Positions 4,798-5,373 of a DNA stretch of 5,373 bases are shown one piece after another. The translations under genes and the position numbers were made by a program. The notes below the pieces were generated by a model. It saw only the letters and a program-made list of their open reading frames with translations, did no database searches and was not told where the DNA came from. Origin of the DNA: Chromatiales bacterium. Its GTDB lineage: Bacteria; Pseudomonadota; Gammaproteobacteria; Thiohalospirales; Thiohalospiraceae. The stretch is from positions 1-5,373 of the forward strand of contig JALSRO010000035.1 of NCBI GenBank assembly GCA_026984715.1. Reading direction: 5' to 3'. Numbering within the stretch: the stretch's first letter is position 1; every line of letters starts with the position of its first letter.

Positions 4798-5373
4798 ATG
4801 GAGCTGATTCCTGCAATCGATCTCAAGGAGGGCCGCTGCGTACGGTTGCGCCAGGGCCGTATGGAGGATGTGACAGTCTACTCCGAGGATCCCGTGGAGA
4901 TGGCACGCCGCTGGGTAGAGGCGGGCGCACGCCGGCTGCACATGGTGGATCTGGATGGTGCCCTCTCGGGGGAACCACGAAACGCAGCCGTCGTACACCG
5001 GGTGTGTGCGGCATTTCCCGATACGCCGGTTCAGATAGGGGGAGGAATCCGGGACGAGGATACGGTTCAGATCTATCTGGATGCCGGAGTGCAGCATGTC
5101 ATCATCGGAACAAGGGCGGTGACCGCCCCCCACTTCATCAACGATCTCTGCATGGAGTTTCCGGGTCACATCATCGTCGGCCTGGATGCGCGGGACGGCA
5201 AAGTGGCGATAGATGGCTGGTCGAAACTCTCGCACCACGATGTAATCGACATGGCCAGGCACTTCGAGGATGATGGCGTCGAAGCCATCATCTACACCGA
5301 TATCAGCCGTGATGGAATGATGAGCGGCATCAATATCGACTCCACGGTGGCTCTGGCCCGGGCAATCAACATT
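4798..5373 (+). CDS. hisA: ProFAR isomerase (HisA), N-terminal part, runs off the window
   Basis: The frame is open to the last base, giving 192 residues of an enzyme that is usually about 245 long. It is a (beta/alpha)8-barrel that isomerises ProFAR to PRFAR, the substrate of HisH-HisF. Visible motifs are [12 protein letters not shown] with catalytic Asp8, RLRQG (16-20), MVDLDGA (49-55), QIGGGIR (79-85) and IIGTRAV (102-108) of the phosphate sites, VGLDARDG (127-134) with catalytic Asp130, GW at 140-141, and YTDISRDG (166-173) with Thr167. I chose ATG at 4798 because family members begin right before the IPAID strand. ATG at 4780 is in frame and would add six residues (MNTEAT); both have only modest ribosome sites. 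No frameshift or odd residue is seen in the visible part. Confidence 0.96.
   Translation, partial: MELIPAIDLKEGRCVRLRQGRMEDVTVYSEDPVEMARRWVEAGARRLHMVDLDGALSGEPRNAAVVHRVCAAFPDTPVQIGGGIRDEDTVQIYLDAGVQHVIIGTRAVTAPHFINDLCMEFPGHIIVGLDARDGKVAIDGWSKLSHHDVIDMARHFEDDGVEAIIYTDISRDGMMSGINIDSTVALARAINI

Noticed and set aside
4270..5262. 330-codon open frame on the minus strand opposite hisH and hisA
   Set aside because: It lies entirely antisense to two certain genes. Its peptide is rich in Arg, Pro, Ser, Cys and His, as expected of a frame shadow in GC-rich DNA.

Overview
The window looks like an ordinary chromosomal segment of a GC-rich gammaproteobacterium. The clues are a YqiB/DUF1249 protein, an Lpp-type alanine-rich lipoprotein beside an L,D-transpeptidase, an E. 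coli-like phosphatidylserine decarboxylase, and a single-domain hisB followed by hisH and hisA. Gammaproteobacteria outside the Enterobacterales, such as the Chromatiales and other sulfur oxidisers, often have this kind of arrangement. That placement is inferred from protein resemblance, not from a search.

Layout. Positions 1-356 (+) hold the 3' end of an L,D-transpeptidase gene. It converges, with an 11-base gap, on a small lipoprotein gene at 368-652 (-). The lipoprotein is alanine-rich and ends in lysine, so the two genes look like an enzyme and its substrate for anchoring the outer membrane to peptidoglycan. A long non-coding stretch (653-1128) follows. It holds a likely lipoprotein promoter, a strong hairpin at 733-758, A-tracts, and two inverted copies of a 17-bp sequence (898-914 and 1112-1128). 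The right-hand copy starts immediately beyond the stop codon of psd. The psd gene (1129-2001, -) makes phosphatidylethanolamine. From 2002 to 2173 there is a divergent control region with a candidate psd promoter and a palindrome.

To the right everything reads on the + strand: a YqiB-like DUF1249 protein (2174-2623), a conserved-looking protein I cannot name (2674-3408), then hisB (3509-4102), hisH (4107-4754) and the first four fifths of hisA (4798-window end). The three his genes are tightly packed. They encode imidazoleglycerol-phosphate dehydratase, the glutaminase subunit of imidazole-glycerol-phosphate synthase, and the ProFAR isomerase; hisF would be expected just beyond the window.

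I see no CRISPR array, tRNA, rRNA, phage gene, transposase or defence system. The items most worth a second look are the unnamed 244-residue protein, the inverted repeat bounding the region downstream of psd, and the transpeptidase-lipoprotein pair.
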